Assembly (NCBI RefSeq): GCF_034541975.1
Contig: NZ_JAVYJM010000001.1
Direction: 5' to 3' (one strand)
Length of the DNA stretch: 64,000 bases
Origin: Dermacoccus abyssi
GTDB lineage: Bacteria > Actinomycetota > Actinomycetes > Actinomycetales > Dermatophilaceae
The notes under the pieces were generated by a model. That model did not search any database, was not told where the DNA came from, and was given only the letters and a program-made list of their open reading frames with translations. The position numbers and the translations under genes are program-made. Within the stretch, counting starts at the first letter, position 1. The number at the start of each line of letters is the position of its first letter. Positions 33,223 through 41,815 of the stretch are shown here, piece after piece.

Positions 33223-33555
33223 TCAGCCGCGGGGCGCGTACATGATGACCGCGACGCCCACGAGGCAGACGAGTGCGCCGACGATGTCGTAGCGGTCGGG
33301 GCGGAAGCCGTCGAGCGCCATCGCCCACAGCAGCGAGCCCGCGACGAAGACCCCGCCGTAGGCCGCGAGGATGCGCCCGAAGTTCGCGTCCTGCTGCAAG
33401 GTGGCCACGAATCCGTAGATGCCGAGCGAGACGACACCTGCGCCGATCCACGCCCAACCGCGGTGTTCGCGCACGCCCTGCCACACGAGCCAGGCGCCAC
33501 CGATCTCGGTGAGCGCGGCGAGGGCGAACAGGGCGACGGAACGCAGGATCGTCAT
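33223..33555 (-). CDS. YnfA-family (UPF0060) membrane protein
   Basis: 110 residues with four membrane helices. Conserved YnfA segments are present: LTEIGGAWLVWQ in helix 1, RVYAAYGG-type AAYGGVFVAGSLLWAMALDGFRPDRYDIVGA in the middle, and a C-terminal VAVIMYAPRG. The family is related to small multidrug resistance (SMR) transporters; transport by YnfA members is only partly established. The gene sits 100 bases upstream of the phosphatidyltransferase on the same strand. Confidence 0.9.
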   Translation of the reverse strand: MTILRSVALFALAALTEIGGAWLVWQGVREHRGWAWIGAGVVSLGIYGFVATLQQDANFGRILAAYGGVFVAGSLLWAMALDGFRPDRYDIVGALVCLVGVAVIMYAPRG

Positions 33556-33574
33556 GCCTGCATCGTCTCAGGCG

Positions 33575-34048
33575 TCACTCGAGCACGAGGTGCTGACGTC
33601 CGTCGATCAGTTCTCGCGCAGCATCGAGATGGCCCGCATGAGTGGCTGTCTCCGTGATGACGTGCAGCAGCGCATCGCGCAGGTTCTCCACGTGGCAGGG
33701 GCCCCACGCGTCGCGCCACTGCAGTGGACGGGCTTCCAGTGACATGGCGGCGATGACGGCGTCGGCCGCGCGGCATTCGCGCTCGTACAGGTCGAGGACA
33801 GTCGCGAGTGTTTCGCGCCCGGGAACCTGCCACGCGTCGTCAGCGAGCCGAACCCCTTCACCGGCCATGACCCAGCGGAACCAGAAGCGCTCGACGTCGA
33901 GCGCGAGGTGGTGGACCGCACCCAGGAGGCTCCAACCCGAGGGAAGCGGGGCCCTGCGGGCGGCGTTGTCGTCGAGTCCCTCGAGGCTGGCACGCACGTG
34001 GCCACGCTGCTTTTCGAGGTAGGCGATGAGCACAGCGCGTTCGTCCAT
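33575..34048 (-). CDS. DinB-like DUF664 protein (mycothiol-transferase superfamily)
   Basis: 157 residues of four-helix DinB fold. Metal-binding histidines are visible: the first in GAVHHLALDVERFW (46-47) and two in THAGHLDAARELI (137 and 140). The HxxxH-type triad and DUF664 pattern (MDERAVLIAYLEKQRGHVRASLEGL) are typical of actinobacterial proteins that use mycothiol, bacillithiol or similar thiols. The start is ATG 34048; the upstream open frame lies antisense to the TauE gene. It ends 19 bases before the YnfA start on the same strand. Confidence 0.82.
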   Translation of the reverse strand: MDERAVLIAYLEKQRGHVRASLEGLDDNAARRAPLPSGWSLLGAVHHLALDVERFWFRWVMAGEGVRLADDAWQVPGRETLATVLDLYERECRAADAVIAAMSLEARPLQWRDAWGPCHVENLRDALLHVITETATHAGHLDAARELIDGRQHLVLE

Positions 34049-34082
34049 GGACCCAAGTCTGCCGGATTCGTGAGCGGCTCCG

Positions 34083-34859
34083 TCAGAGCGAGAGCAGGCC
34101 GCGCACGAGCGCACTCGCGCCGCCGATGCCGGCCAGGAGCATGGCGAGCGCCTTGGCCCGCTCCGTCGGAACGTGGCGTGCGAGCCCGCTTCCCATCCCG
34201 ATACCGACGAGCACGAGCACGACCACGTACGGCAGCAGCCAGAGCGGCGGCAACTCGTGGACGCCCGTCGAGCCGAGGAGCACCTTCGCGGCCACCGAGA
34301 CGGCACCCATCGTCATGAAGATCGGCTGGAGCGTGGCCGCGAACGACGTGTGCTCCCAGCGCGTCAGGCGCGAGTGAATGACGAGCACCGGCGCGGACAC
34401 CCCGCTGACCGTGTTGAAGAAGCCGCCGACAACGCCGGCCACGGGCGTCGGCCAGGCGCGGGTGACGTGCGGCAGGCGGCCGAGGCGATCGGCGAGCGCG
34501 GTGAACGCGATGGCGCCCAGCACCGCCGCACCCACGATGACCTGCAGCCACGCGGCCGACGCCGCCCTCACGACGAGCGCGCCCACGACCGCGCCGGGCA
34601 CGACACACGCACAGATGACGGCGGCACGGCGCCAATCCACTTGGCGGCGCAGGGTGAGGGTGAGCAGCAGCCCCGAGACGGTCGTCGTCGCGTTCGCGAG
34701 CAGGACGCCGGTGGCCGCTCCCATGACGAGGGTGAGCGTCGGGGCGAGAACGAGACCCATGCCGGAACCCGAGAGTCGTTGCAGCACAGCACCGATGAGG
34801 ATGGCGCAGGTGACGGCAGCGAGCGTCGTCACGGTGAGATCCACGAGACCATTGAACAC
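34083..34859 (-). CDS. TauE/SafE-family sulfite/anion exporter
   Basis: 258 residues with about eight membrane helices. The two halves each carry the family pattern: GAVLQRLSGSGMGLVLAPTLTL in the first and PVAGVVGGFFNTVSGVSAPVLVIH in the second. TauE/SafE proteins export sulfite, sulfonates or other small anions. The substrate cannot be told. It is the first gene of a minus-strand group and divergent from the patatin-like gene, with 64 bases between start codons. Confidence 0.85.
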   Translation of the reverse strand: MFNGLVDLTVTTLAAVTCAILIGAVLQRLSGSGMGLVLAPTLTLVMGAATGVLLANATTTVSGLLLTLTLRRQVDWRRAAVICACVVPGAVVGALVVRAASAAWLQVIVGAAVLGAIAFTALADRLGRLPHVTRAWPTPVAGVVGGFFNTVSGVSAPVLVIHSRLTRWEHTSFAATLQPIFMTMGAVSVAAKVLLGSTGVHELPPLWLLPYVVVLVLVGIGMGSGLARHVPTERAKALAMLLAGIGGASALVRGLLSL

Positions 34860-34888
34860 CGATGGACGCGCGCCACAGGATTCCCCGT

Positions 34889-34917
34889 TTGTGAGGCACG
34901 GACGAGGTCGTCACAAT
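34889..34917 (+). promoter_or_regulatory. promoter of the patatin-like gene
   Basis: A -35-like TTGTGA (34889-34894) and a -10-like CACAAT (34912-34917) have an optimal 17-base spacer. The -10 ends six bases before the GTG at 34924, so the transcript would be leaderless. Confidence 0.5.
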
Positions 34918-34923
34918 GAGCCG

Positions 34924-35886
34924 GTGCATGACGTACTCGATCTCCTCCGGCGGCGACTGGCGGCCGGCTCCACGCCCGGCTCGCGTGACGACGACGCACG
35001 CCTCGCTGTCGTCCTCGAGGGCGGCAGCTCACGTGCCGCGTACGGCGGCGGCATGGTGGCCGAGATGGAGGAGCGTGACCTCCTCCCGGCCGTCGACGCC
35101 GTCTACGGAACGTCCGCCGGAGCGCTCAACGGGGCCTGGCTCGTGTGCGGCCGCGCGCGAGCCAACATCCACGGCTGGTGGGCTCCCGAGAGCATGAACG
35201 CCACCATCCGACCGCGAAACGCGTTGCGCGGAAAGCCGGTCGTCGACACCGACGTCATCGTCTACGACCTGTACGAGAACGTCACGCCCATGGGCTTCGA
35301 GGAGATTCTCGCCAGCGACGTCGAGTACCACCCCATCGCCACGGCCGCAGCGACGGGCGAATCGGTCGACCTCGTGAACACGATCCACGACAAGGCGAGT
35401 TTGCAGAACGCCATGCGGGCCACGGCCCGTCTGCCCGTGTTGGGCGGGCCGCCCGTCGAGATCGACGGGGAGTTGTACATCGACGGCGGCATCAGCGAGA
35501 ACGTGCCGATCGAGACCGCCCTCGAGCAGGGTGCGACGCACGTGCTGGTGCTTCGTACGAAGGCGCCGTCCCTGGAGATCTCCCCGGACAAGCGCATCGA
35601 ACGTCAGCTCGTGGCGCGGTGGATGACGCGGCACGCGCCCGGTTCGGCCGGCGCGTGGAAGCGTCGCGCGGAACGCAAGGTGGAGCTCGAGTCGCTCATG
35701 TACGACGACCCGCGCATCCTGCAGGTCTCACCACCCGCCGACGTGGCGCGCATCTCCGTCGTCGGCCGGGCTGAGGACGTTCAGCGCCGCGCCGTCGAGG
35801 ACGGCCGGCGCATCATGGCCGATCTGCTCGACGAGGCAGACATCGCGCGCTCCTCCACCTCGGAAGCCTCGCACGGGCCCCACTGA
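34924..35886 (+). CDS. patatin-like phospholipase
   Basis: 320 residues. The oxyanion loop EGGSSRAAYGGG (32-43), nucleophile GTSAG with Ser64 and the catalytic Asp187 in DGGISENVP form the Ser-Asp dyad of patatin lipases. No signal peptide is seen; it is probably an intracellular lipid acyl hydrolase. The GTG at 34924 was chosen because it has a well-placed promoter and the protein similarity begins there; upstream open frame sequence is antisense to the TauE gene. The C-terminal third (RIERQLVARWMTRHAPG...) is specific to the bacterial subgroup. Confidence 0.88.
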   Translation: MHDVLDLLRRRLAAGSTPGSRDDDARLAVVLEGGSSRAAYGGGMVAEMEERDLLPAVDAVYGTSAGALNGAWLVCGRARANIHGWWAPESMNATIRPRNALRGKPVVDTDVIVYDLYENVTPMGFEEILASDVEYHPIATAAATGESVDLVNTIHDKASLQNAMRATARLPVLGGPPVEIDGELYIDGGISENVPIETALEQGATHVLVLRTKAPSLEISPDKRIERQLVARWMTRHAPGSAGAWKRRAERKVELESLMYDDPRILQVSPPADVARISVVGRAEDVQRRAVEDGRRIMADLLDEADIARSSTSEASHGPH

Positions 35887-35907
35887 CCCGCTCCAGACGG
35901 CCCCCAG

Positions 35908-35953
35908 ACGACGAACGGCCGGTGAGGAGTGAACCTCACCGGCCGTTCGTCGT
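35908..35953. terminator. bidirectional hairpin terminator
   Basis: The 20-base arms 35908-35927 and 35934-35953 pair perfectly around a 6-base loop. It lies between the convergent patatin (+) and RNA helicase (-) genes, about 20 bases from each stop. Confidence 0.9.
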
Positions 35954-35973
35954 TCGGAAGAAACGTTGCCGCG

Positions 35974-37479
35974 TCAGCGTCGGCCGCTGCGCGAGTTAGC
36001 GGAGAACGACGCCGCTCCCCCACCGCTGCGGCCACCCGTGGCCGACCCGTTACGGCGCGAGCCGCTGCGGGCTCCGCCGCCCTGGCCGCCGCGTTCGCTC
36101 GAACCCTGCGACGCACCGCGACCGGAACCGCCGCGCTTCTGGCCCGAACCGCGCTGGCCACCCTGCGCGCCCTGGCCGCCGGAACGCCCCGAACCGCCCT
36201 GACCACCACGGCTGCGACCGCCGGAGGATGAGCCGCCCCTCTTCGAGGGCTGCTGGACGGGCGCACTCGGCATCGCCGCAGCCACGGCACTGGCGTCGAG
36301 GAGCGAACGCTCACCGGGCGCGAGTTCCTGCAGGAGCGGGTGCGCACTGTCGACCGACGTCGTCGTCGCGGTGATCTTCGCCGCGCGCAGGAGCGACTTC
36401 ACGTCGCCGCGCTGATCCGGCGTCATGAGCGTGATGACGGTGCCCGCCGCGCCGGCGCGTGCCGTACGTCCCGAACGGTGCAGGTAGGCCTTGTGCTCGG
36501 CCGGCGGGTCGGCGTGAACGACGAGCGACACGTCGTCGACGTGGATACCGCGCGCCGCGATGTCGGTGGCCACGAGCGTGCGAACGCTGCCCGAGTGGAA
36601 GGCGTCGAGGTTACGCACGCGGGCGTTCTGCGACAGGTTGCCGTGCAGGTCGACCGACGGCACACCGCGGGCGGCGAGCTGCTTCGACAGCTTCTTCGCG
36701 CCGTGCTTGGTGCGGGTGAAGACGACGGTGCGCCCCGGCGCGGAGACGAGGTCGGTGAGGACGTCCATGCGCGTGTCCTTGTCGACGGCGAGCACGTGGT
36801 GCTCCATCGTCGCCACCGGCGAGCTGGCCGAATCGGCTTCGTGCGTCACGGGGTTCGTGAGGAACTTCTTGACGAGAACGTCGATGCCGTTGTCGAGCGT
36901 CGCCGAGAACAGCAGGTGCTGAGCGTCGCTCGGCACCTTCGAGAGGATGCGCTTGACGCCGGGCAGGAAGCCCATGTCGGCCATGTGGTCGGCCTCGTCG
37001 AGCACGCAGACCTCGACGTCCTCGAGGTTGCAGAAACCCTGACCCATGAGGTCCTCGAGGCGTCCGGGACACGCGACGAGAACGTCGACCCCGGCGGCGA
37101 GCGCCCTGACCTGCGGGTTCTGGCCGACACCACCGAAGACGGTCGTGTAGGTCAGGCCGGCGGCCTCGGCGAGGGGCTTCAGCGAGTCGGCGATCTGGTT
37201 GGCGAGCTCACGCGTCGGTGCGAGGACGAGCGAACGCGGCTTGTACGTGCGCGTTTCGTAGCGCGTCTCGTCGAGGCGAGAGACGAGCGGCAGGAGGAAC
37301 GCGAACGTCTTGCCCGAGCCGGTACGGCCACGGCCGAGAACGTCACGGCCACCGAGGGAGTCGGGCAGCGTCGCGGCCTGGATGGGGGTGGGCGTGGTGA
37401 TGCCCAGCTTGTCGAGCGTCTTCGTCAGGACGGCGGGCACGCCGAGATCGGCAAAGGAAGTCAAGAAATCTCCGAACAC
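35974..37479 (-). CDS. DEAD-box RNA helicase with Gly/Arg/Ser-rich tail
   Basis: 501 residues. Helicase motifs in order: Q motif TPTPIQ, motif I GRTGSGKT (51-58), PTRELANQ, DEAD (161-164), SAT, TDIAARGIHV and HRSGRTARAG. The last ~90 residues are a low-complexity tail of Arg, Gly and Ser, as in RNA-binding RhlE or CsdA-type helicases. It unwinds RNA in decay or ribosome assembly. The start is uncertain: GTG 37479 (MFGDFLTSF) or TTG 37464 (LTSFADLG), which has GGAG five bases upstream. Confidence 0.93.
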   Translation of the reverse strand: MFGDFLTSFADLGVPAVLTKTLDKLGITTPTPIQAATLPDSLGGRDVLGRGRTGSGKTFAFLLPLVSRLDETRYETRTYKPRSLVLAPTRELANQIADSLKPLAEAAGLTYTTVFGGVGQNPQVRALAAGVDVLVACPGRLEDLMGQGFCNLEDVEVCVLDEADHMADMGFLPGVKRILSKVPSDAQHLLFSATLDNGIDVLVKKFLTNPVTHEADSASSPVATMEHHVLAVDKDTRMDVLTDLVSAPGRTVVFTRTKHGAKKLSKQLAARGVPSVDLHGNLSQNARVRNLDAFHSGSVRTLVATDIAARGIHVDDVSLVVHADPPAEHKAYLHRSGRTARAGAAGTVITLMTPDQRGDVKSLLRAAKITATTTSVDSAHPLLQELAPGERSLLDASAVAAAMPSAPVQQPSKRGGSSSGGRSRGGQGGSGRSGGQGAQGGQRGSGQKRGGSGRGASQGSSERGGQGGGARSGSRRNGSATGGRSGGGAASFSANSRSGRR

Positions 37480-37830
37480 ATGGATTCACCCGCGAGGCGT
37501 AACACCTCGCGTCGCAGGCGAACTCGTTGTTCTCACGATCACCGGGTCGACGGGCGAGAAACGTCGCCTCCGGCCGACCGGCCACCTGCTCGAACGGCCA
37601 GTCTACGCGCTGTACAGGCAGACTCCTGTGTGCCGCCGCTCACGTCCAGGGCGCCCCGGACGCGTGAATCGTAGCCGTCGGCGCCCCATCCTTGTGTGCC
37701 CATAGGCTGGGCAACGCACCGCACACGTGCCTAGGCTGCACGCAGACCAATCCGTCCACCGCGCCCGCCCGAAGAACCTGACGGCACGCGATCCGCGTGC
37801 CGAGGACGCCGACAGCACAAGGGGAATTCG
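37480..37830. other. divergent intergenic region RNA helicase / MHS transporter
   Basis: These 351 bases hold the upstream regions of both genes. A hairpin CGCGAGG (37491-37497) / CCTCGCG (37505-37511) lies directly upstream of the helicase start. A TAGGCT -10-like element occurs near 37730 toward the MHS gene. No coding sequence was recognised. Confidence 0.6.
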
Positions 37831-39144
37831 ATGGCCGCCATCGCCCACACACCAGCCCGTCGGTTGGACGATCACCCGCCCATCAGCCGTGGTTCGCTCA
37901 CGGTGGCCGGCATGTCGACCATCATCGAGTGGTACGACTTCACGCTGTATCTCTACATGACGACGGTGATCTCCCGCGTCTTCTTCGGGGGCGGCACCGG
38001 CGGCACCGCCGCCACGTTGCTCGTGTTCGCATTCACCTACCTGCTGCGCCCGGTCGGCGCGGCGGTGTTCGGTCACATCGGCGACCGGATCGGGCGCAAG
38101 CCGGTTCTGCTCATCTCGATGGCGCTCATGACGGTCGCGATGCTCGTCACCGCACTGCTGCCGACCTACGCGTCGATCGGTGCTACGGCGGGCTGGCTCA
38201 TGATGGCGATGCGCTGCCTCATGTCCTTCAGCGTCGGCGGTGAGTACTCCGGCGTCATCACCTACCTCGTCGAAGGTGCGGAGCCGAAGCGTCGCGGATT
38301 CATCACGTCGCTAGCCTCGGCGGCCAGTGAGGTCGGCGGTCTCATGGCTGTCGGTCTCGCCGCCCTCACGACGTCCTTCTTCACCGGCCCGGACCTCGAC
38401 TCGTGGGGCTGGCGCATCCCGTTCTTCATCGGGGCGATCATGGCCGGCGCCACGCTCCTCATGCGCTCGCGCATGGACGAGTCGCCCGTCTTCGAGGAGG
38501 AGGAGGACGAGGACGACAAGGCGAAGAACCCCCTCGTCGAGGTGCTGCGTGTCGAGCCCGGCGCCGTCGCCCGCGGCTTCGCTATCTCCGCGCTCGGCTC
38601 GATCACCTACTACGTCGGCATCGGCTATGCGCCGACCTTCCTGCAGAACGCCGGCAAGTTCAGCGAGAGCGACGCCCTGTGGCTCGGTACCGCAGCCGCG
38701 GTCGCCGTCATCCTCGTGACGCCCTTCGCGGGCATGGCCGCCGACCGCTTCGGGCGCCGCCCGATCCTGCTCCTGTTCGGCGTCCTCGCGGCGGTGACCT
38801 CGCTGACGATGTTCCAGCTCATGGCCTCCGGCAGCCGAGGCGCAGCGCTCACGGGCGCCCTCGTCCTCGCCGCCGTCGCCGGTGGCTGGAGCGCCGTCGC
38901 CGCATCGACGATCGCGGAGCAGTTCAAGTCGAAGGCGCGCATGTCCGGCATGGCCCTCGGCTTCACGACGGCCACGGCCATCTTCGGCGGGTTCGCCCCG
39001 CTCGTCGGCGAGCGCCTCATCGAGATGACCGACTGGAAGCCCGCCCCCGGCGCGATGATCGCGGTCGTCGCGCTCTGTGTGCTGCCGGTCGTCTGGTATC
39101 AGAAGGAGACGGCCCCGGCCGTCGTCGAGAACGAGACACACTGA
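37831..39144 (+). CDS. MHS-family MFS transporter (metabolite:H+ symporter)
   Basis: 437 residues, 12 helices. Typical MHS features: SLTVAGMSTIIEWYDFTLYLYM in helix 1, RPVGAAVFGHIGDRIGRKPVLLISM (motif A), and SVGGEYSGVITYLVEGAEPKRRGF in helix 4 and loop. The family moves organic acids, osmolytes or aromatic acids (ProP, KgtP, ShiA relatives) with protons; the substrate is unpredictable. An acidic loop (EEEEDEDD) sits in the central cytoplasmic region. A ribosome-binding site AGGGG precedes the ATG. Confidence 0.9.
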   Translation: MAAIAHTPARRLDDHPPISRGSLTVAGMSTIIEWYDFTLYLYMTTVISRVFFGGGTGGTAATLLVFAFTYLLRPVGAAVFGHIGDRIGRKPVLLISMALMTVAMLVTALLPTYASIGATAGWLMMAMRCLMSFSVGGEYSGVITYLVEGAEPKRRGFITSLASAASEVGGLMAVGLAALTTSFFTGPDLDSWGWRIPFFIGAIMAGATLLMRSRMDESPVFEEEEDEDDKAKNPLVEVLRVEPGAVARGFAISALGSITYYVGIGYAPTFLQNAGKFSESDALWLGTAAAVAVILVTPFAGMAADRFGRRPILLLFGVLAAVTSLTMFQLMASGSRGAALTGALVLAAVAGGWSAVAASTIAEQFKSKARMSGMALGFTTATAIFGGFAPLVGERLIEMTDWKPAPGAMIAVVALCVLPVVWYQKETAPAVVENETH

Positions 39145-39153
39145 GGCAGGCCG

Positions 39154-39495
39154 CTACCCCAGCATGCGGGTGGCGGACGAGAGATCGGCGGGCACGCGGT
39201 AGACGCGTTGCTCGCCGTTCTTCGTCACGGTGACGACGAATGCGTCACCCTCCTTCGTCACGTTCTCGACGGTGGCGTCCGGGACGAGCGAGCGGACGGC
39301 CGTCGTCACGTTGCGCACCTGCGTCGCGGTGGCGGTGTCGCTGAGCTCGGCCCGCGCGGCGGCACTGGCATCCGTAGCCCACGACGCGACGACCGCTTGA
39401 GCCCCTGCTCCGAGGGCGACGAGCGTGGCCGCGACGGTCAGCGTGACCGTGGCGAGCGTGCGGATGGGGCGATGACGGTGAAGCGTTCGTGTCAT
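39154..39495 (-). CDS. small exported or anchored protein of unknown function
   Basis: 113 residues. A basic N-terminus (MTRTLHRHRPIRTL) followed by a hydrophobic segment (ATVTLTVAATLVALGAGAQAVVA) suggests a signal peptide or anchor; the rest (about 75 residues) has alternating strands (VENVTKEGDAFVVTVTKNGEQRVYRVPADL). No family is recognised. ATG 39495 follows GAAGGAG. It converges on the MHS transporter gene with nine bases between stops. Confidence 0.7.
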   Translation of the reverse strand: MTRTLHRHRPIRTLATVTLTVAATLVALGAGAQAVVASWATDASAAARAELSDTATATQVRNVTTAVRSLVPDATVENVTKEGDAFVVTVTKNGEQRVYRVPADLSSATRMLG

Positions 39496-39694
39496 GGCGG
39501 TTCTCTCCTTCGAGGTTGTCTTGCGAATGAGCGTCACCGTGCCCGCTGTGGCGCCCCTGTCACCGCCGTGTCACCCGCATGGGAGCCGCCGCCGGACCTT
39601 CGTCCCGGCGGCCCCGGCTCGCAGCGGGGGTAGTCTGCGAGGTACCGGACGGGCGCATCAGCGCAGCCGTTCGCCTCTCGTGAGGACGAGTGAC

Positions 39695-40234
39695 ATGAAG
39701 AAAGTCGTCGCGTCGCTGTACGCGCTGTTGAGCGCGAGTGTCGTGGCGTGCGGCTCCCCCGAGGCCGCCGTGACCGACCCACCGTGGTCGTCCGTCGCCA
39801 CAGGCATGAGCGGCGACTGGGGTTGGCGACTCGTGCAGTCGACGAAGGGTGAGCACCGTTGCCTGGGCCTCGTCGCGGGACGCGACGGTGAGGTGCCCTC
39901 GACGAAGGCCGCGGGACGCGCCCTCGCGCAGCCGCGCAAGGATGACGACGTGCGCGCCTCCGGCTCGTGCTCCTTCGTCGGAACCCTTTCGAAGACGACG
40001 ACACGCGACGTGAAACTCGAGCTCGACGACACCTCCACCCTGTCGGCGGGCATGGTGCCGGCCAAGGCCATGACTCTGCTCGCGGGAACCGTCACGACGC
40101 CGACCCAACCGATCGTCGACATCGAGGGACTCCCCCGGGCCCGCTACTGGCTCGCACCGAATCTCGACACGAGCGGCACCTTCGACCTCCAGGGCGCCGA
40201 CGGCGCGGCGGTCGCCTTCACCACGCCCCTGTGA
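39695..40234 (+). CDS. putative lipoprotein of unknown function
   Basis: 179 residues. The N-terminus (MKKVVASLYALLSASVVACGSP) is a lipoprotein signal with Cys19 as lipidation site; the rest shows no known domain. The frame is open from 39494, but the ATG at 39695 gives the signal directly. It is divergent from the small exported protein gene, with 199 bases between their starts, and lies 34 bases upstream of the peptidyl-tRNA hydrolase gene. Confidence 0.72.
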   Translation: MKKVVASLYALLSASVVACGSPEAAVTDPPWSSVATGMSGDWGWRLVQSTKGEHRCLGLVAGRDGEVPSTKAAGRALAQPRKDDDVRASGSCSFVGTLSKTTTRDVKLELDDTSTLSAGMVPAKAMTLLAGTVTTPTQPIVDIEGLPRARYWLAPNLDTSGTFDLQGADGAAVAFTTPL

Positions 40235-40268
40235 TCATGCCTCGTGGACGCACCCGCGAGTTGAGACA

Positions 40269-40952
40269 ATGCCGGACGTGAACACGAGCGACGTCCCCTG
40301 GGCCATGCAGATCGCGCTGCGCGTGGAGAAGAGCGACCCACCGAGCGACATCGACGCCTGTGAAGCGGCCGCTCGCGCGTGCGTCGGGCTGATCGTCGAG
40401 GCGGAGCGTCGGGCCGTCGCCCCGCTCGCTGAATCGGACGAGGCTGTGGTGGACACCTCGTGGCTCGAGGCCGTCGACGCGTGGCGCGGCATCGCCATCC
40501 GCAAGATCGTGCGGCGCGCCCGCGGCAAGCGCTGGGACGACGCGCAGACCGTGCCCGGCTTCACGTGCACGCAAGGCCGCGCCGAGGCGCGCGCCTTCGT
40601 CCCGGCACCGGTCAAGCCGCTGCCGCCCGAACTCGCGAAGATGCAGGTCGAAGGCACCGCGCTGCCCGAGGGTGAGAGCACCACCGAGAACGCGATGGTG
40701 ACAGTGCGCATCAGCCCCCTCGTCGAGATGACGAGCGGCAAAACGGCCGCACAGTGTGCCCACGCGGCGCAGCGGGCGTGGGAGGCGATGATGCCTGACG
40801 AGCGCAGCCGTTGGGCGAACGACGGCCACCGCGTGCGGGTCGTGCGCGACACGGAAGCGGCTTGGGCCGCCGACGCGGGCCGCGTCAGCATCATCGACGC
40901 CGGCTTCACCGAACTCGAGGGCCAGCACGAGACGACACGCGCGAACTGGTGA
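40269..40952 (+). CDS. Pth2-family peptidyl-tRNA hydrolase-like protein
   Basis: 227 residues. The C-terminal region contains MTSGKTAAQCAHAAQRAW, the core motif of Pth2 (PTRHD) enzymes (KGKxAAQCxHA), followed by DGHRVRVVRDTEAAW and RVSIIDAGFTELEGQHETT, which fit the end of that fold. The N-terminal ~100 residues are an actinobacterial extension containing helical segments. Pth2 releases peptides or amino acids from stalled tRNA. ATG 40269 was taken as start; GTG 40278 is an alternative. Confidence 0.78.
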   Translation: MPDVNTSDVPWAMQIALRVEKSDPPSDIDACEAAARACVGLIVEAERRAVAPLAESDEAVVDTSWLEAVDAWRGIAIRKIVRRARGKRWDDAQTVPGFTCTQGRAEARAFVPAPVKPLPPELAKMQVEGTALPEGESTTENAMVTVRISPLVEMTSGKTAAQCAHAAQRAWEAMMPDERSRWANDGHRVRVVRDTEAAWAADAGRVSIIDAGFTELEGQHETTRANW

Positions 40953-41001
40953 GTGCGAGGCGTTCGGCTTGAGCGTCGCGTTCCCCGTCCGGGGCGAGGC
41001 T

Positions 41002-41086
41002 CTCCCACATGCGCGACTCCTCGCGCATGTGGGGAGGTCAGAGCCCAAGGGTTCCCCACTTGTGCGGCATCTCGCGCATGTGGGAG
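41002..41086. other. three-arm alternative hairpin region
   Basis: Arm A (41002-41016) can pair with arm B (41021-41036, one extra G) or perfectly over 15 bases with arm C (41072-41086). Two mutually exclusive hairpins are therefore possible in this intergenic region after the Pth2-like gene. It could be a terminator or decayed repeat. Confidence 0.5.
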
Positions 41087-41186
41087 GCGCCGTGACCGCC
41101 CCCATCTGTCCACGGGGTCGCAGCAGCCTTGGTGATTCTTGAACGTTCAATAGCCTGGGTCGACATCCCCTTTCGAAGGAGGAGGT

Positions 41187-41732
41187 ATGAAGATCGGCGT
41201 CGTTCTCGGATCCATCCGTGACACCCGCAAGGGCGAACTCGTGGCGCAGTGGGTGTTCGACCAGTCATCCGCACGTGACGACGCCGAGTTCGAGCTCATC
41301 GACCTCGCCTCGTTCGACGTGCCGCTCCTGACGAGTGCCACCCTCCCGGCCCAGGCGAACCGCTCCTACGACAACGAGCAGGTGACGGCGTGGAGCAAGG
41401 CGATCGACGCGTGTGACGCGTACGTCTTCGTCACGCCCGAGTACAACCACGGTGTGCCCGGCGGCTTCAAGAACGCCGTCGACTCCCTCGGCCCGGAGTG
41501 GCAGAGCAAGCCCGTCGGCCTCGTCTCCTACGGCGCCGACGGCGGCGTGCGCGCCGTGGAGCACTGGCGCCAGATCCTCGTCAACTTCCACATGATCGTC
41601 GTGCGCCAGCAGGTCTCGCTCCTGCTGTTCAGCGAGTTCACCGAGAACGGCCTCAAGCTCGAGGACCGCCGCGCCGGCGAGCTCACCATGCTGTTCGACC
41701 AGGTCGTCTCCGCGGCCAAGCGCTGCGCCTGA
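41187..41732 (+). CDS. NAD(P)H-dependent FMN reductase
   Basis: 181 residues, flavodoxin-like. Conserved GSIRDTRKGELVAQW (phosphate loop), TPEYNHGVPGGFKNAVDSL (the YN-x-P/SxPGxLKNAID signature), SYGADGGVRAVEHWRQIL and a final helix. It uses NAD(P)H to reduce FMN or azo/quinone compounds in the cytoplasm. A strong GAAGGAGGAGG ribosome-binding site precedes the ATG. Confidence 0.92.
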   Translation: MKIGVVLGSIRDTRKGELVAQWVFDQSSARDDAEFELIDLASFDVPLLTSATLPAQANRSYDNEQVTAWSKAIDACDAYVFVTPEYNHGVPGGFKNAVDSLGPEWQSKPVGLVSYGADGGVRAVEHWRQILVNFHMIVVRQQVSLLLFSEFTENGLKLEDRRAGELTMLFDQVVSAAKRCA

Positions 41733-41815
41733 GCGGTTCCCTCACGGCCGGCCGGCGCTCGCGGACGGCGGGCTCGGCGCACTAGGGTGCGTTCACCCCA
41801 TCAAAGGATCCACCC

